Shown: in pieces, positions 1 through 12,119 of the stretch
Layout of the letters: each line of letters opens with the position of its first letter
How positions within the stretch are numbered: position 1 is the stretch's first letter
Origin: Capitulum mitella
Taxonomy: Eukaryota; Arthropoda; Thecostraca; Pollicipedomorpha; Pollicipedidae
NCBI GenBank assembly: GCA_030062745.1
Contig: CP099840.1
Span: 10,492,437-10,556,436, forward strand
Direction: 5' to 3'
DNA length: 64,000 bases
The notes under the pieces: model-generated
What the model was told of the DNA's origin: nothing
What the model saw: the letters and a program-made list of their open reading frames with translations, nothing else
The model's database searches: none
Made by a program: the position numbers and the translations under genes

Positions 1-1639
1 TAGAAGCAGAACAGAGCTTCCCGCTCATTTTTGTTTCGTCTCTCTATCTCAGTTAGGACCAAAATGGGCAGGGGTGGCAACCACCCCTCTTCGCCCGGCC
101 CGTAAGCGGAAATCCTCACGTCTAACAAGGGGCATATGAGACCGGAGATACAGCGAACTGAAAATTAGACGCCACGACTCCCGAAAATTTGACACGATCT
201 GATCTACCAAAGCATCACTGGAGCGTAACTGAAACTGCCAGAAACAAATCTAGATGGATGTAGTAATCTATCTCCCAAATCTAGACGAAATTGGAGAGGT
301 GGCGTGGAAAGCATTTGTCGGATTAGCATTGAATGGACTTATGTGAATAAAAGTACAATCATGTCTTGTGAGAAGTTCAAATTCAAATCAATTTTAACGC
401 AAGGTTTTCGCGTAAGACACTAGCACCATACCCAAGGGATGAATCGTTTTCTGGTGATGTCTCCTGTATAGTGAACCCGCCCAAAGGCAATAATGCTCCA
501 CATGCAAGGTTATGCATAAGAATGAAGAACTGAGAAGTGGTAAAAATTGGAGGCGTTTCAGTGCAGAATCATTGCCACGATTTATCCATCCAACCTTCTT
601 CAGAGTAGGGGCCCAGGCCATAACGTGGCGGAAAATGCACGGATAATCTGAATACTATTTCGCGCGAGCTTGAGACTCTATCACCAGCCAAGCCGTATTC
701 CATTTGCAATGTGATGGAAAAGTGGGAAGCCCCAGAAGCTCCAGCAGTTTCCGTTGTGAGGTGACGTGACGGCACGTAACCTTCCAAAGGCGTAACATTG
801 CTGCGAGCGGTTTTTCGATCATAAATAAAAATGTCCCGTTGCAAGTCTGTAATGAGCACTGTCGTGTGAGAGCAGTGTAAGAGCAGTGCGAGGCGTAATG
901 TCAAATGAGCCACCGCCGTCTTCTCATTTTATATTGCACATGGATGTTCCAAGCAATTTTTTGCCCCGAAACGAGCGAGACAGCCACATACTAGTAGAGC
1001 GTTAAGTATGGTTGTTTGATAACATGATTTCCATGAATATTACTTGCATATGGCATCTGAAGAGTTTTCACTGTATTTCTTTCATTGTTTCAAATGACGG
1101 CTGTGGGCGATAAACCGCGCGATACTGGTAGGCTTTTTTACACCCCCTCTCAGTCTTTTGCCATAACCTGCGAACAAAAAATGCCAGCAACCCGAAATTT
1201 TCCGTGAACGTGCCTGAAAAAATCACGCTTCGACAAAGAACAGTGAACTAGATCACTGTAGGTCATATGATGTTGCACGCTGAATCGTGGGCGCAGATTT
1301 CAGGTACCGTTAGGACTTCGGCATTTGTTTTTTTTTCCTTTTGACATGACTTGCAAGAGGCCCATCAGGAATGACACGAAGACCAAGTATCGGGTCACGC
1401 AAGTCATAACTGACCTCAGACTGTCTGTGTGTTCCAATAACATGAGGCGCGACTCTCTTCTGTTCTTCACAAAAATCAGTGAAATATACCGTTCACTGGT
1501 TCATGAGATACTCAAGGTCGAAAGCTTAGTGAAGATCGAGATTTCAGAAGCCGCGTGCATGATTGTTAGGCCTCCAGGCTTCTCGAGATCCGTCTCATCA
1601 TCATCACGGGGCTAAAATCAGAATGACAAGGAATTGGAG
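1..1639. other. No gene recognised
   Basis: I see no convincing gene here. The open frames are short, lack recognisable domains and often rely on non-ATG starts. A short dispersed motif (a variant of 'accaaaatgggc') occurs near 57-71. Related versions occur near 1770, 6180, 34640, 39400 and 44140, where they lie in or near hAT-like repeat ends, so part of this stretch may be old hAT-derived DNA. Confidence 0.4.
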
Positions 1640-1892
1640 CAGGGGCGGCGGGGGCTGCTTCAGGACGGGGGGGGGGGGCAACCGTTCGCGGAGCCAGCCA
1701 CCCCATTCGGTGGAACCTAAAGTACTCCCAAATCCCGATTTCTCTTCAGATTTCGGTCACTTTGTTTTAGGTCCAGACCAAACTTGACAAGAAATAATTA
1801 TGATTATTGCGACGAAGTTACGGTGATGATGATCGAAAAATTATTGGACTCCCAATTGTCCTTGGATAGGGTATTTTTAGTTTGTAATGAGT

Positions 1893-2400
1893 TCTCATTA
1901 ATTCACCACATGCTTTGCACATAAACCCGACGAAAACAGATATGCCTCATTTGATGCAGGTGGTTTGGTCTGGCGCGCCGAGGATGCAAAACGTGCTGCC
2001 TAAACAATAACGTTAACCGCGTTTTTTACCCAATTTCTTGTTGTTTACGCCAACATTTCATCTAATTTGATATGCTGGAAATACTGGGACTGCAATCTGC
2101 AAGCGAACGTTTCAAATGATTTTATCTGGCTCGCATGCATGTAGGACACGCGCAAATATTTTAAACATAAAAACAGAGCTTCAAAAAAGGAACGATGAAT
2201 ATCAGTGAAGACGGTTAGAGTCAGTGGCGTAGCCCGGATTTTTTCAAAGGGTCCAGAGAATGAGGGGGCCCGACACTGAGGGGGGCCCTTGAGAACTACG
2301 GGCGCCTCCATGGCTTGAATACTAGGGGTTCTTGGTACTTATATTTCAGTGTCATTAAAATGGGTGTGCACGACAGCCTTAAAAATATGGAAATTGCATA
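1893..2400 (+). repeat. Insertion inside hAT copy 1, with a hAT-like end at 2222
   Basis: This block is absent from the sister copy at 32769-34757, so it is an insertion in copy 1 or a deletion in copy 2. At 2222 it carries 'cagtggcgtagcc', a common hAT terminal motif, followed by a G-rich stretch. I could not find the partner end or a clean target duplication, and the outer limits are approximate. Confidence 0.35.
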
Positions 2401-2929
2401 TGTATGACTTCTGGCCCGCGCAGTGCCAGGATTCGAACAATCTCTGTTTTATCCACCGGTGCATCAGGCATCTCAAGGACTCTGAAAACTGCAGAGTTGA
2501 ATTATACGCTTAGCGCTATTCAAGTTACTCTTGTTTTACGGTCCTACAACCAAATCTGACCGCGTTGTCCAGAGATCTGCCCAAAACCATGCGCCCTGTC
2601 CCTGGGCCTGACCCACAGACAGGTATTCTTCAACAGCACATAACGCCTGTCATAAATTGGTAAATGCGAATAATTATGACAGAGTAGAAACTGCGTATAG
2701 ATAACGACCATGACGAAATTTCTTTATGCTTAGTTCACTACATTTCGACGATACATCGGTTTGATTCGTTTTTCACAGTGTAAGAAAACAAAACGAAATG
2801 TAATGAATACCTGGAAAATATTGCCACCTTTTCACACATATTTGCGGCCCGGGACGTACCCACGCCCAGGCCCAGTTTGTGCAGCGAAATGTCGGCAGAG
2901 CTGCTGACTCCCCGCGCCGTGGTGCTAAC

Positions 2930-4150
2930 TTAACCCGTCCCCGACTTGAGGGGTAGTTGACTCCACCGCGAGGTTTTTCTAGCATTGCGAGAGAACCAAC
3001 AAACACAGAGTCACGAAACTTTGTGCACCTTTTTCTTCATCAATTTTACATCTCGTGTCAAAATTTTGACCTCAGGTCAGGTCAAATAGCTGACCTAAGT
3101 CAGGTCAAACAGACCTTTGTCCAAAAAAGTTTAGCGCCCTCTAACTTTTTCGCAAAACAACATATCTCAATAATACTTTCAGGGATTAGTGAACGTGATA
3201 GATGCAACAGATCTGCAATCTCAGATTTCTCGGAATTTTTCGGGGCATTGACCTCAGGTCAAACCCATTTTTAAGACATGTCGTCGTTTTTTTTTGGAAA
3301 TTGATGGAATATTTCATAATATTTTTAGTGTGGAGTGAAGCAAACATCTAGTTACCGTCTCTGGGCAAAGCATCAATGACTTCCAGCCATTGACCTGAGG
3401 TCAGGTCACGAATAACTGTAGTGAGCCAAAATGTACCACCGTCAAAATCAGCGATGAATTACTCAGAATAGGTAGAAAATGGCAGAACTAGCTTGCACAG
3501 ACGTAAGTAATACCAGGCACCTTAAAAAGTTTGAAAAAGTAGCATATTTTGGAAATAAACAGGCTCTCGCGAACAAAGCTCCGCCAATTTTGTAGATTGG
3601 TAACTAATGAATTTTTCCAAAATTTAAGTATGAAAAACCATCACAAGAACCTATGAGATCAATAAAATATACATAAATTGTCTTTTTTGCAAAAATGAAG
3701 GAACGCTAAAATTAGTTCCCGTCAATTTGTTACTGCATATGGCAGCAGCGCACGCCTACAGCTGCCGCGAGAAATGCCGTGTCTTTAACTCAACGTTTCA
3801 GCGTATATATTTAACAAATCTGGGAAATTAGACGTGTATTGGCATCCGCGGACCTTTACTTATGCGCTGGTGCCTTTACCTATGCGTTTTTAGTCACAGC
3901 CCTTGAGATTGAGGCCATTTCTCGGTCTCATGCGGTCGGCTATGAGAAAACCATATAGAGCGTAAATTGCTTACATATTATCTAAAACTAAAAATGAGAC
4001 CAGTTTCGAGCTCTACTCGCCACAAGCTTTCCAACGGTATGCTTATTTTTATCGTGCGACCAACCGTTCGTGAGTTAGAAGGGGTTGGCCAACTGCCCCC
4101 TCCCCCAGTCGCCCATGTTCGAAACGGACCGACGGTCGTGCGCGGGTTAA
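2930..4150 (+). mobile_element. TTAA family 1 element (piggyBac-like MITE), copy 1
   Basis: It begins TTAACCCGTCCCCGAC and ends in GTGCGCGGGTTAA, so TTAA flanks an imperfect inverted repeat beginning CCCG. TTAA duplication and CCC termini are typical of the piggyBac superfamily. There is no transposase frame in 1.2 kb. Three clusters of AGGTCA half-sites lie at about 3065-3121, 3246-3266 and 3388-3412. They recur at matching positions in the other copies. The element sits inside a hAT-type element, so it inserted later than its host. Confidence 0.75.
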
Positions 4151-5335
4151 AGAGTAGCAAGACGCGGTGGTGGTGCAGCATACCGTCATTACGGTGAATT
4201 TCGTTCCACGGCAAGAAGCTGGGGAGTGCGACAGGCGTACTATTACCCTGGCCAGGTCGCGAGGACTGGTGTGGCTGTGACTGCAGTCAGACACAAGTGC
4301 CCTCCTCTCATCGAGAAATTTCCCTTTCTCGCATCCATGTCTACACCTATCTATGGGGATGTTCACAATATCTTTTTATGTATTTTAAGTGTTATTGACT
4401 GAGAATTCGGTTGGCCGAAAATCGCAAATTTCTGAAGCTGGGATGACAGGATCCCTAGAGCCATTGCTTAGGTTACGTCACTGGGCCCCCTTCCCGACGC
4501 GCCGACCCATGGCAGGAATACCTTTCCGGGCTGGTGTCTCCTTTGCAGAGGAGTATCCTTTCCGGTCCTCGCATATGCCTTTGTTGCGCACATACATGCG
4601 GGGGGGGGGGCGCATTTACCTTTCCCGGTCAGCTGCACCCCGCTACTTGCAAGAGGGATCTTTGCCTGGAGACTGGGGCCCTTTGCCTTTCCCAACCAGG
4701 ATAACCCCTTTAAGCACGTGACAGCGGCCCCTTTGTGTGCCACAGAAATTCAGAGGGGTCCTGGAACACCTGGGGCCCTCCCTGGTTACGCTATTCGTTC
4801 AAGTACTTTTCCACAGGCCACACGGATGCACAGAGACGAGTATTTACAGTCATCAACGAAACCATCTTGTTCTGATTCTGTTCTGGTCCAGAGCCTGTTT
4901 TCCGGTCTCTTACTTGAACTTTCTTTGTCCATCTCTACCTACACACAGTTTGTTGTGACGATTTTGAAACCTCTGAATCGGAGGGTGCCTCATACCCAGT
5001 ACCTTCGAACAATTTCAGTTTCAACTATAAACAACGAGAGCTGGTTTGGTTCGCGATCTTTTATGCACCTTCATTTGAAGTAACCTCAAAGAGACACGAC
5101 CAATCATTTTTAAGGACGTGTACAGAATTGGTCAAGGAACTTAGCGGCACATCGGTAGAAACGAAGAAATTTTGAAATCGCGTAACGCCATAACTAGTTC
5201 CTCGGCTGCCAAAAAAATATGTACATGGCATGTGGCCATTTTTGCGGGGCAAAAAGATATGTTTACCCCCCTTGTCTTTGGATGAAGGCACTTTGACCCC
5301 GTTGCCCTCGCGCTTCCGCCAGCACTGGATTGGAG

Positions 5336-7992
5336 CTGTTTAGAAGCGAACAATACTTACCTTTGACGTTGCAGAATCTCCAGAAGGTATAGTAAATGTA
5401 CACAGGGAGCCAGGCTAGACAAAGGGAAAAATTAGCTAACATCATGGTTACTGTCATAGCAATGGGATTGTTCGCCGCGTAATGCATGGCTATTCTAAAT
5501 ACCCGGCATATTTAATCCCTATTTTAAACGAAACCGTTGGAAAAACAACGTGCTGAAGACTGACGCAAAATCGCATGTTATAATCACGGTTATGTACGCA
5601 TGCGAGGATCTTGTGAGGACTTCCCTCCCACATCCAGACTTTCACACAAATGAATGAAGCCAGAAAGGTCAGTTGAGTAATAACCGGAAAGAGAGAAATG
5701 AATTGTAAATCCGCAGAAGTTGTCAAACAGAAGTCGTCGACGAGTGCTCAGTTCACTGACAACTACAGCGTCTGTTGCTTAAACGTTCATACACATTGGA
5801 GATCATTAATATATAATTTACTTTACTTCACTATCACGTATCCAAAAGAGTAGCGCTACTGATTACCAGAGACGGTCGTCTGAGACGTGCTTGTACAAAA
5901 GTACATGAACTACAGCACGTTCTGAAAGTATTAAGTCACGAGCTACAGGAACACCATTTTTTGCCCACTGTGTTTTGCGGCATGAATTCCAAAGCGCAAA
6001 AGCCAACGGCCCAAATTGTTTTCAGTGCCTTGCCTGAAAAGCAAATCTTCTTTTTGGAAACAACGGTTGACCAAGCCACGACAGATCAGGTCATGTGACA
6101 CCATAAGTTGAGTCATTGGTCCGGTTTCTTAGTACGATTCCCGACACTGACATCTGTCTTTTTCTCTTGATATGGTTTGGAACAAAATGGGCAGGAATGA
6201 CTATTTCCGTTGCACAAAATAAAGTGGGCTAAAATCTCCTTTCTCGACGGATCTGGTGGCCAGCCCCCCAATCATTTACAGAAATCGACGCCCCTGTCAA
6301 AGGCCAGGTCATGAGCTAATTTGACAGTCATACCTAGGTTTGCCCTTGGCCACTTTAAGCAAAAATTTTGTTCGTAGTGCAGAATGAATTCATTTTATAC
6401 CACGCATAGCCCATTCCGACCTGTTGCTTTAAATGGTTTCATCTGACGCAGAACGTCACCGGTGATCTTCGGGTCAACAGGTTGCGGTATATGGAACCCC
6501 AGGCAGACGAGCTGTAGATAGCCGTATGAATCGTCAAATCGGACCATTCGTTCTCGAGACGACAGAGGAGCCAAAAACATTGTTTCCCGCATCTGGCTGT
6601 CAGCAAAATACCCCAGTCTGCTCCGGGTTAACAGAAGCCGTGCGACGCAACAACAGGAACGTGACCAAGATTCTCGCAAGCAAGGGACACATCTGCCTCC
6701 CCACCTGAAACTAGAAACTCCTTGGATTTAGGCCGCTCTATTTTGGAAGTCCAGATATTTATATCTGTTTTCATCTTAAGTCAGTAAAGAAATATGAATT
6801 TCCAATGCTAAGGAAAGGGAGGGGGACACGACCGCCTTGTTCCCTCCCCCTCTTGGTTACTTCCTTGCCCACCAATGAGCATGCAGGTTATTGAAACTCT
6901 CTTTTGACTCTAGGGACAGAGTTTTCAGCCTTTTTGTAGTCATGTCGAAAACGTTGCAGTTACAGCTTTTATTGGGTTACTGGCAAGATTTCATCATTTC
7001 AATAATGTCGCATTTTATGTCGATACTGCTGCTTTGCATTCTGATGGTCAGGAACAGAACAGCTATGCCTCTGAGTATGACCGACTGCAAATGCAAAAGC
7101 CTTTGGTCTTTATGCTCGTATAGTCCCAGTGTCAAGGGGTTTTGCGTTATCTGTCATGCTCTCGCGCTGTCTCCACGCAGCTGTAATCGGGATTTCCCAG
7201 TGTTTCAGGGATTTCTCAGACCGATCTCAGTCTGACCAGTGATGCAGTTGGATCGCGGGCGCAGCGGACGTGGTTAGAACGGCTAGGCCCTTGGGCCTTT
7301 GCATCCTGGAGACTTCGACCTGGTGGCTCTCTAATCGATAAAATAATCAGCTAGCTTCAAGTGACAGAAAGTGCCAGCGTTCTAACGTTGGACCCCGTCA
7401 TCATGACGTCAACCGAAGAGCAATAGTGGCCAAAGGTGTTTGCCTTTAGAACTTGGATCCGTCTCTCGAAATCCATCGGTGTTAGATCGGAATTATATTT
7501 CGAAACTTTACGAGATAACGACGCAGCGATGAAGGTGAAAAATGTTAGTCGTGCAGTGGTAATTTGCCCAGAAAATATCACAAGCCTGCACTGGGTCAAT
7601 AAAAAATGTCCGTTGCAAAGCTCGCATCTTCTTGTTCGAAAAGAAGGCGCCAGACCCGCTTGGTCGGACGTGTTCCTCGACGGTGTTTCTGTCCATGGTT
7701 CCCCAAGCTGTCGCTTGATGCCGCCCCAGTCAGAGAAGCCCAGCTGATCTATGTAAGATTTGCGGCTCTGTGACGTCACTCTCTGGAGAGCTCTTCCGAA
7801 AATGATTAGATCCCAGCCTGGGCTTTGTTGGGACCTCCAACCTAGGGCTTCATACAAGGTAACTGTTGCGGCGAGCTGCAAGCTTAGCTATCTAGGGTCT
7901 AATGCAACTTTGCTGCATTTATGCCGATGCTTTAATCCGCCGCTGAATCGTGGAAACGCGTTTAACGCCCCCTGGAGTTTGCGTGTTTTTTT
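5336..7992. other. No gene recognised
   Basis: I find no supported gene. Around 6170-6296 there is a degenerate hAT-like segment ending 'gaaatcgacgcccctg'; a similar segment lies at 39385-39495. The longest open frame (minus strand, 7357-7881) has no recognisable domain. Confidence 0.35.
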
Positions 7993-9201
7993 TTAACCCG
8001 CCCCGAATGGGGGGCAGCTGACTGCCCCTTCTTAGGTTTTTCTAGGATTGCAAGAGAAGGAACAAAGACAGAGCCGCGAAACTTCGTGTACCTTTTGCTT
8101 TATCATTTCTACACCTTGTGGCAAAGTTTTCACCTCAGGTCAAGTCAGATGTCTAGCCTAGGTCAGGTCAAACGAACCTATGTCCAAAAAAGTTTAGCGC
8201 CCTGTAACTTTTTCGCAAAACAACATATCACAATAATACTTTCAGGGATTAGTGATCGTGATAGATGCAACATATCTGCTATCTCAGATTTTTCGTAATT
8301 TTCCGGGTCATTGACCTAAGGTAAAGGCCATTTTTATGACATGTCGTTTTTTTCGGATATCGACGGAATTTTTCATAACATTTTTAGCGTGGAATGAAGC
8401 AGGCATCTAGTTACCATCACTGGGCAAAGTATCAATGACTTTCACCCATTGACCTGAGGTCAGGACACGAATAACTGTTGTGAGCCAAAATGTACCACTG
8501 TCAAAATCAGCGATAAATTACTCAGAATGGTGAGAACATGGCAGAACTGGCTTGCACAGACGTAAGTAATACCAGGAACCCCAAAACGTTTCAAAAAATT
8601 GCATATTTTGGAAATAAACAGGCTCTAGCGAATAAAGCTCCGCCAATTGTGTAGATTGGTAAGTTATGAATTTTTCCGCAATTTAAGCATGAAAAACCGT
8701 CACCAGAACCACTAAGATCAATAAAATTTACACGGATAGGCTTTTGTCGCGAAAATGAAGGAACGCTAAAATTAGTTCCCGTCAATTTCTTACCGCGTAC
8801 GGCTGCGGCGCCCGCCGACAGCCGGCGTGAAAATCACCATGTCTTTAACTCAACGTTTCGGCGTATATATTGGACACATCTGGGAAATTATACGTGTATC
8901 GGCATCTGCGGACCTTTACTTGTGCGCTGGTGTCTTTACCTATGCGTTATTACTCACAGCCCTTGAGATTAAGGCCGTTTCTCGGTCTCAGGCAGTCGGC
9001 TATAATAAAACATATATGGACGTAAATTGCTTACATATTACCTAAAATTAACAATGAGACCAGTCTCGAGTTCCGCTCGTCACAAGCTTTCCAACGGTAC
9101 GCTTATTTTTATCGTGCGACCAATCGTTCGTGAGTTAGAGGGGGCGATGAACCCCCCCCTTCAGTCAGGCGTGATCGTCGCCGAGCGACGGTCGTGCGCG
9201 A
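7993..9201 (+). mobile_element. TTAA family 1 element, copy 2
   Basis: It starts TTAACCCGCCCCGAA and is collinear with copy 1 throughout, including the AGGTCA clusters at about 8131-8172 and 8446-8468. The 3' end is eroded: the expected GGGTTAA is replaced by CGAATGAA, so the right-hand TTAA is lost. It has no coding capacity. Confidence 0.7.
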
Positions 9202-9204
9202 ATG

Positions 9205-9856
9205 AATATCTCTCAAACAAATGATCACAGCGTCCTAAAATACTCAGCACCTTTCCTTACACCAATTGTGCATGTGCTGAGAAAAATGTGAAAGTGAAGT
9301 CATTGCACATCATGACCAAATGGCGGCATGAAAACAACAATGTTTGACGGCTCGACGTTTGGTTTTACTTTGCTGTTTCATTGTCCATACCTTAACACTG
9401 CACTGCGACTGTGGTGTGTATTACATGCCGGTATGACCCTGAAAGTCAATAAGAAACTCTCCTGACCCCATGCTAGGTCATGCTGGGTCAACATTTCTTT
9501 TTAAGTTTTTAAGTGAAGTGCAAATGTCGGAAAAGGAACAGAATAATGTGATCTGTGGATGCTGCTAGATAAGAAAATGGCTGTTTGCGGGATTTTACGC
9601 GTACAGTTTACACACAGTTCACACGTCAGGCTCTTGCTACAATGCAACAATTTGTCAGTTTTAACCCTCGCCTAACCGGCATCTGATGTGAGCGGCCGGA
9701 CCCCGGGGGAGGGGACGTTTCGACGCTCCCCCATTATCTCCCAGACGGAACGTCGAAAAAAAATGAAACTTACACCATCGGAAAGCTCACTATACCATAA
9801 GTACGTTCCAAGGCACTCAAAATATTTGTAATTTTTTTAATAATGCAACTTTTTGA

Positions 9857-9858
<2 letters not shown>
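9205..9858. other. No gene recognised
   Basis: This stretch shows scattered GGTCA motifs (for example near 9474-9490) and otherwise nothing that I can name. Confidence 0.3.

Positions 9859-9911
<53 letters not shown>
9859..9911. repeat. (TA)n microsatellite
   Basis: About 26 TA units form an almost pure tract. It marks the 3' edge of the minus-strand Penelope-like piece, mirroring the tract at 12055-12119. Confidence 0.9.
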
Positions 9912-9913
<2 letters not shown>

Positions 9914-10335
9914 ATACACTAATGAAGGAAGGGAGCGGATTTTCCCATCGACATGTTTCGTTAAAAATGACAGCATATTTGGCATTGGCGTGCTTCTCGG
10001 AAAATGTTTCAGTACTCCGAATCAGTCGTTTTCTAATATCAAAAACAAAACTGCTTAGAAGGGTGCCTTTATTGCTCGGTAATGTTTTGCTGGTACTGCT
10101 AGCATCATAAAATAACATAGGCACAATTATATATAAGAAAGGCATTCGTGGTCGTCTCAGGTCAAAATTACATCTCCGCATTTTTGGGCTTAAATAAGTC
10201 ATTTGATTTCATGAAAATATCCACAATCAAGTACAGTGCATACCTGTGGGCACGTCGGATCATGATGAACGTCGGAATCGCCATTACCACATACTTTTTT
10301 ATCTACCTCACATTCTAGGTGTCAGAGGCTGGCCG

Positions 10336-10689
10336 TCACAAAGCCAGTGTGTCCTCCATGTCCATCTGCCGATTAATGGCGGGATCTTTATCTCGGACGT
10401 AAACGGCTTCCAGCACTTTCAGCTTGCCTTTGTGAGCACACTTGGCCAGCATAGAAGCATTGTCCACCACTTCAGTTCTCGTCAGTTGAGATCCATGAGT
10501 GGATCTCATGTGCCACTTCGGTGCACCATTCTCTAGGTGCATCGTCGTCCGTCTCGATAATGAAGTCGCAGTACGGCCAATGTATGATGAGTCTGGTCGG
10601 CGCGCGCAGTCACCGATAGAGCATTTGAACTCGTCTACGACGTTAGTCATTTTCAGTAGGGAGTTGTCTTTTGATAGGCTGTTGTTCAT
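10336..10689 (-). pseudogene. GIY-YIG endonuclease segment of a Penelope-like element (copy A)
   Basis: The 117-codon frame starts at an ATG and contains 'SSYIGRTATSLSRR', the second half of a GIY-YIG motif followed by the conserved Arg. Further on is 'KVLEAVYVRDKDPAIN', where the Glu fits the metal-binding Glu of the fold. The frame is detached from its upstream reading frame. It is 90% or so identical by eye to copy B, which lies in opposite orientation. In Penelope-like elements this domain nicks target DNA for reverse transcription. Here it is only a fragment without RT and is presumably dead. Confidence 0.6.
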
Positions 10690-10843
10690 AATCAGGCCCG
10701 ATACTCTGGGACTTCTGTAGTAAATTTTGAGCTTGATGTTGCTATGAGGGTTTGGCGAGTTACCGTTTCTGGCTACTAATACAGCTGTACGTCAGTTCTT
10801 ACTACTTTGCCATCTCCTGCGGTTGGCGAGGGGAAATGTTCCC

Positions 10844-10875
10844 GACCATATCAGTGATCGTGAACTGATATGGTC
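10844..10875. repeat. Perfect 12-bp inverted repeat, 8-nt loop
   Basis: GACCATATCAGT at 10844-10855 and ACTGATATGGTC at 10864-10875 are perfect inverted repeats within the Penelope-like piece, at the junction between thumb-like and endonuclease-coding parts. The role is unknown. It could be a small rearrangement scar, since it is absent from the plus-strand copy as far as that copy extends. Confidence 0.6.
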
Positions 10876-11130
10876 AGGAGATCGCGAGACTGTAGTTATT
10901 GTCGGCGAGGACCTGTCTGATTCTGTCGACTTCCTGGTGTATGAGCGGCCAGGTAGCGCAATGTTTCAGCGTTCTGTGTATGTATGAACGGATCAGGCTA
11001 TCTTTATACTTCTCTGGAATCTCGCTAAGACCGTTCATGCATTTGCCAGTATCTGTGGTAGCTACAACTACATATAATGTTATGACTACAGTCTCACTGA
11101 CATAGACAACCTGATCCGACGGTAGCTTCA

Positions 11131-12050
11131 TAAATATTTCCCCTCGCCAACCGTAGGAGATGGCAAAGTAGTAAGAACTGGCGTACAGCTGTACTATCAC
11201 AGGAGGATGTCAGCCGCATATAAGGCTGAGGAGGAAATTATCCGCCACTTAGTAGCCAGAAACTGTACCTCGTCAAATCCTCATAGCAACATCAAGTTCA
11301 CAATTTCTTACAGAAGTCCAAGAGTATCGGGCCTGATTATGAACAACAACCTATCAAAAGACAACTCCCTACCGAAAATGACTAACGTCGTATACGAGTT
11401 CCAATGCTCTATCGGTGACTGCGCGCGCCGACCAGACTCATCATACATTGGCCGTACTGCGACTTCATTATCGAGACGGACGACGATGCACCTAGAGAAT
11501 GGTGCACCGAAGTGGCACATGAGATCCATTCATGGATCTCAACTGACGAGAGCTGAACTGGTGGACAATGCTTCTATACTGGCCAAGTGTGCTCACAAAG
11601 GCAAACAGAAAGTGCTGGAAGCCGTTTACGTCCGAGATAAAGATCCCGCCATTAATCGGCAGATGGATATGGGGGACACAGTGGCTTTGTGATGGCCAGC
11701 CTCTGGCACCTAGAATGCGAGGTAGATAAAAAAGTATGTGGTAATGGCGATTCCGGCGTTCATCATGATCCGACGTGCCCACAGGTATGTACTGTGCTTG
11801 ATTGTGGATATTTTCATGAAATCAAATGACTTATTTAAGCTCAAAAATGCGAAGATGTAATTTTGACCCGAGACGACCACGAATCTTTTGTTGTTATTTA
11901 TAACTGTGCCTGTGTTATCTCATGATGCTGGCAGGATCAACAAAACATTACTGAGTAATATAAGCATCCTGCTAGACGGTTTTTCCGATGATGGAAAAGA
12001 CGAATCATTCGGAGTATTGAATCATTATCCGAGAAGGACACTAGTGCCAG

Positions 12051-12054
<4 letters not shown>
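11131..12054 (+). mobile_element. Penelope-like element piece, plus strand, 5' truncated
   Basis: Homology with the minus-strand piece begins near 11131-11135 ('tttcccctcgccaaccg') and runs through the endonuclease frame and the non-coding tail to the TA tract at 12055. The two pieces form an inverted pair with about 250 bp of unpaired thumb-like sequence in the centre. This copy retains the 55-bp stretch missing from its partner and has the longer endonuclease frame. Confidence 0.65.
11207..11692 (+). pseudogene. GIY-YIG endonuclease segment of a Penelope-like element (copy B)
   Basis: This 161-codon frame starts at ATG 11207. It carries 'VVYEFQC' and then 'SSYIGRTATSLSRR', which together fit a GIY-YIG core (VY...YIG) with its conserved Arg. 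The later 'KVLEAVYV' supplies a Glu at the expected place. Upstream, 'EEEIIRHLVARN' resembles the linker found before this domain in Penelope-like proteins. There is no RT upstream because the copy is 5' truncated. The frame itself is uninterrupted, which suggests a fairly recent insertion or duplication. Confidence 0.65.
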
Positions 12055-12101
<47 letters not shown>

Positions 12102-12119
12102 TATATATATTTATATATA
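12055..12119. repeat. (AT)n microsatellite with interruptions
   Basis: This AT tract of about 60 bases with a few interruptions lies at the 3' edge of the plus-strand Penelope-like piece. Confidence 0.9.

Larger units (their letters stand above)
1640..5327 (+). mobile_element. Non-autonomous hAT-type element, copy 1, with nested insertions
   Basis: The element begins CAGGGGCGGCGGGGGC and ends GCTTCCGCCAGCACTG, so its ends are imperfect inverted repeats of the CAGTGGCGGAAGC type. It is flanked by AATTGGAG (1632-1639) and GATTGGAG (5328-5335), an 8-bp target duplication matching at 7 of 8 bases, as expected for the hAT superfamily. Its interior aligns, in inverted orientation, with nearly the whole of the element at 32769-34757. 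Two extra blocks interrupt this copy: about 1893-2400, and a complete TTAA element at 2930-4150. No transposase frame is present, so it would have depended on another element for mobility. Degenerate ends and interior indicate an old insertion. Confidence 0.75.
9912..11130 (-). mobile_element. Penelope-like element piece, minus strand, 5' truncated
   Basis: Read on the minus strand, this piece contains first the part of a Penelope protein downstream of the reverse-transcriptase core (frame 10874-11200: 'IPEKYKDSLIRSYIHR', 'EVDRIRQVL'). It then carries a GIY-YIG endonuclease segment (10336-10689) and a non-coding tail to the TA tract. The catalytic RT core is absent. It is homologous to, and lies head-to-head with, the plus-strand piece at 11131-12054. 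Relative to that piece it lacks about 55 bp just upstream of the endonuclease. The recognition rests on the GIY-YIG domain placed after RT-thumb-like sequence, a combination characteristic of Penelope-like elements. Confidence 0.65.

Noticed and set aside
7357-7881. 174-codon minus-strand open frame
   Set aside because: No recognisable domain, codon pattern or neighbour support, and no splice-linked continuation.
9843-10110. Open frames with Tyr-Ile repeats
   Set aside because: They are translations of the TA microsatellite.
11975-12010. Possible hammerhead ribozyme core in the Penelope-like tail ('ccgatgatggaaaagacgaatc')
   Set aside because: Penelope-like elements often carry hammerheads, but the CUGANGA and GAAA cores are each changed, helices I and III are not evident, and the other copy does not keep the pattern. 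At best a relic.
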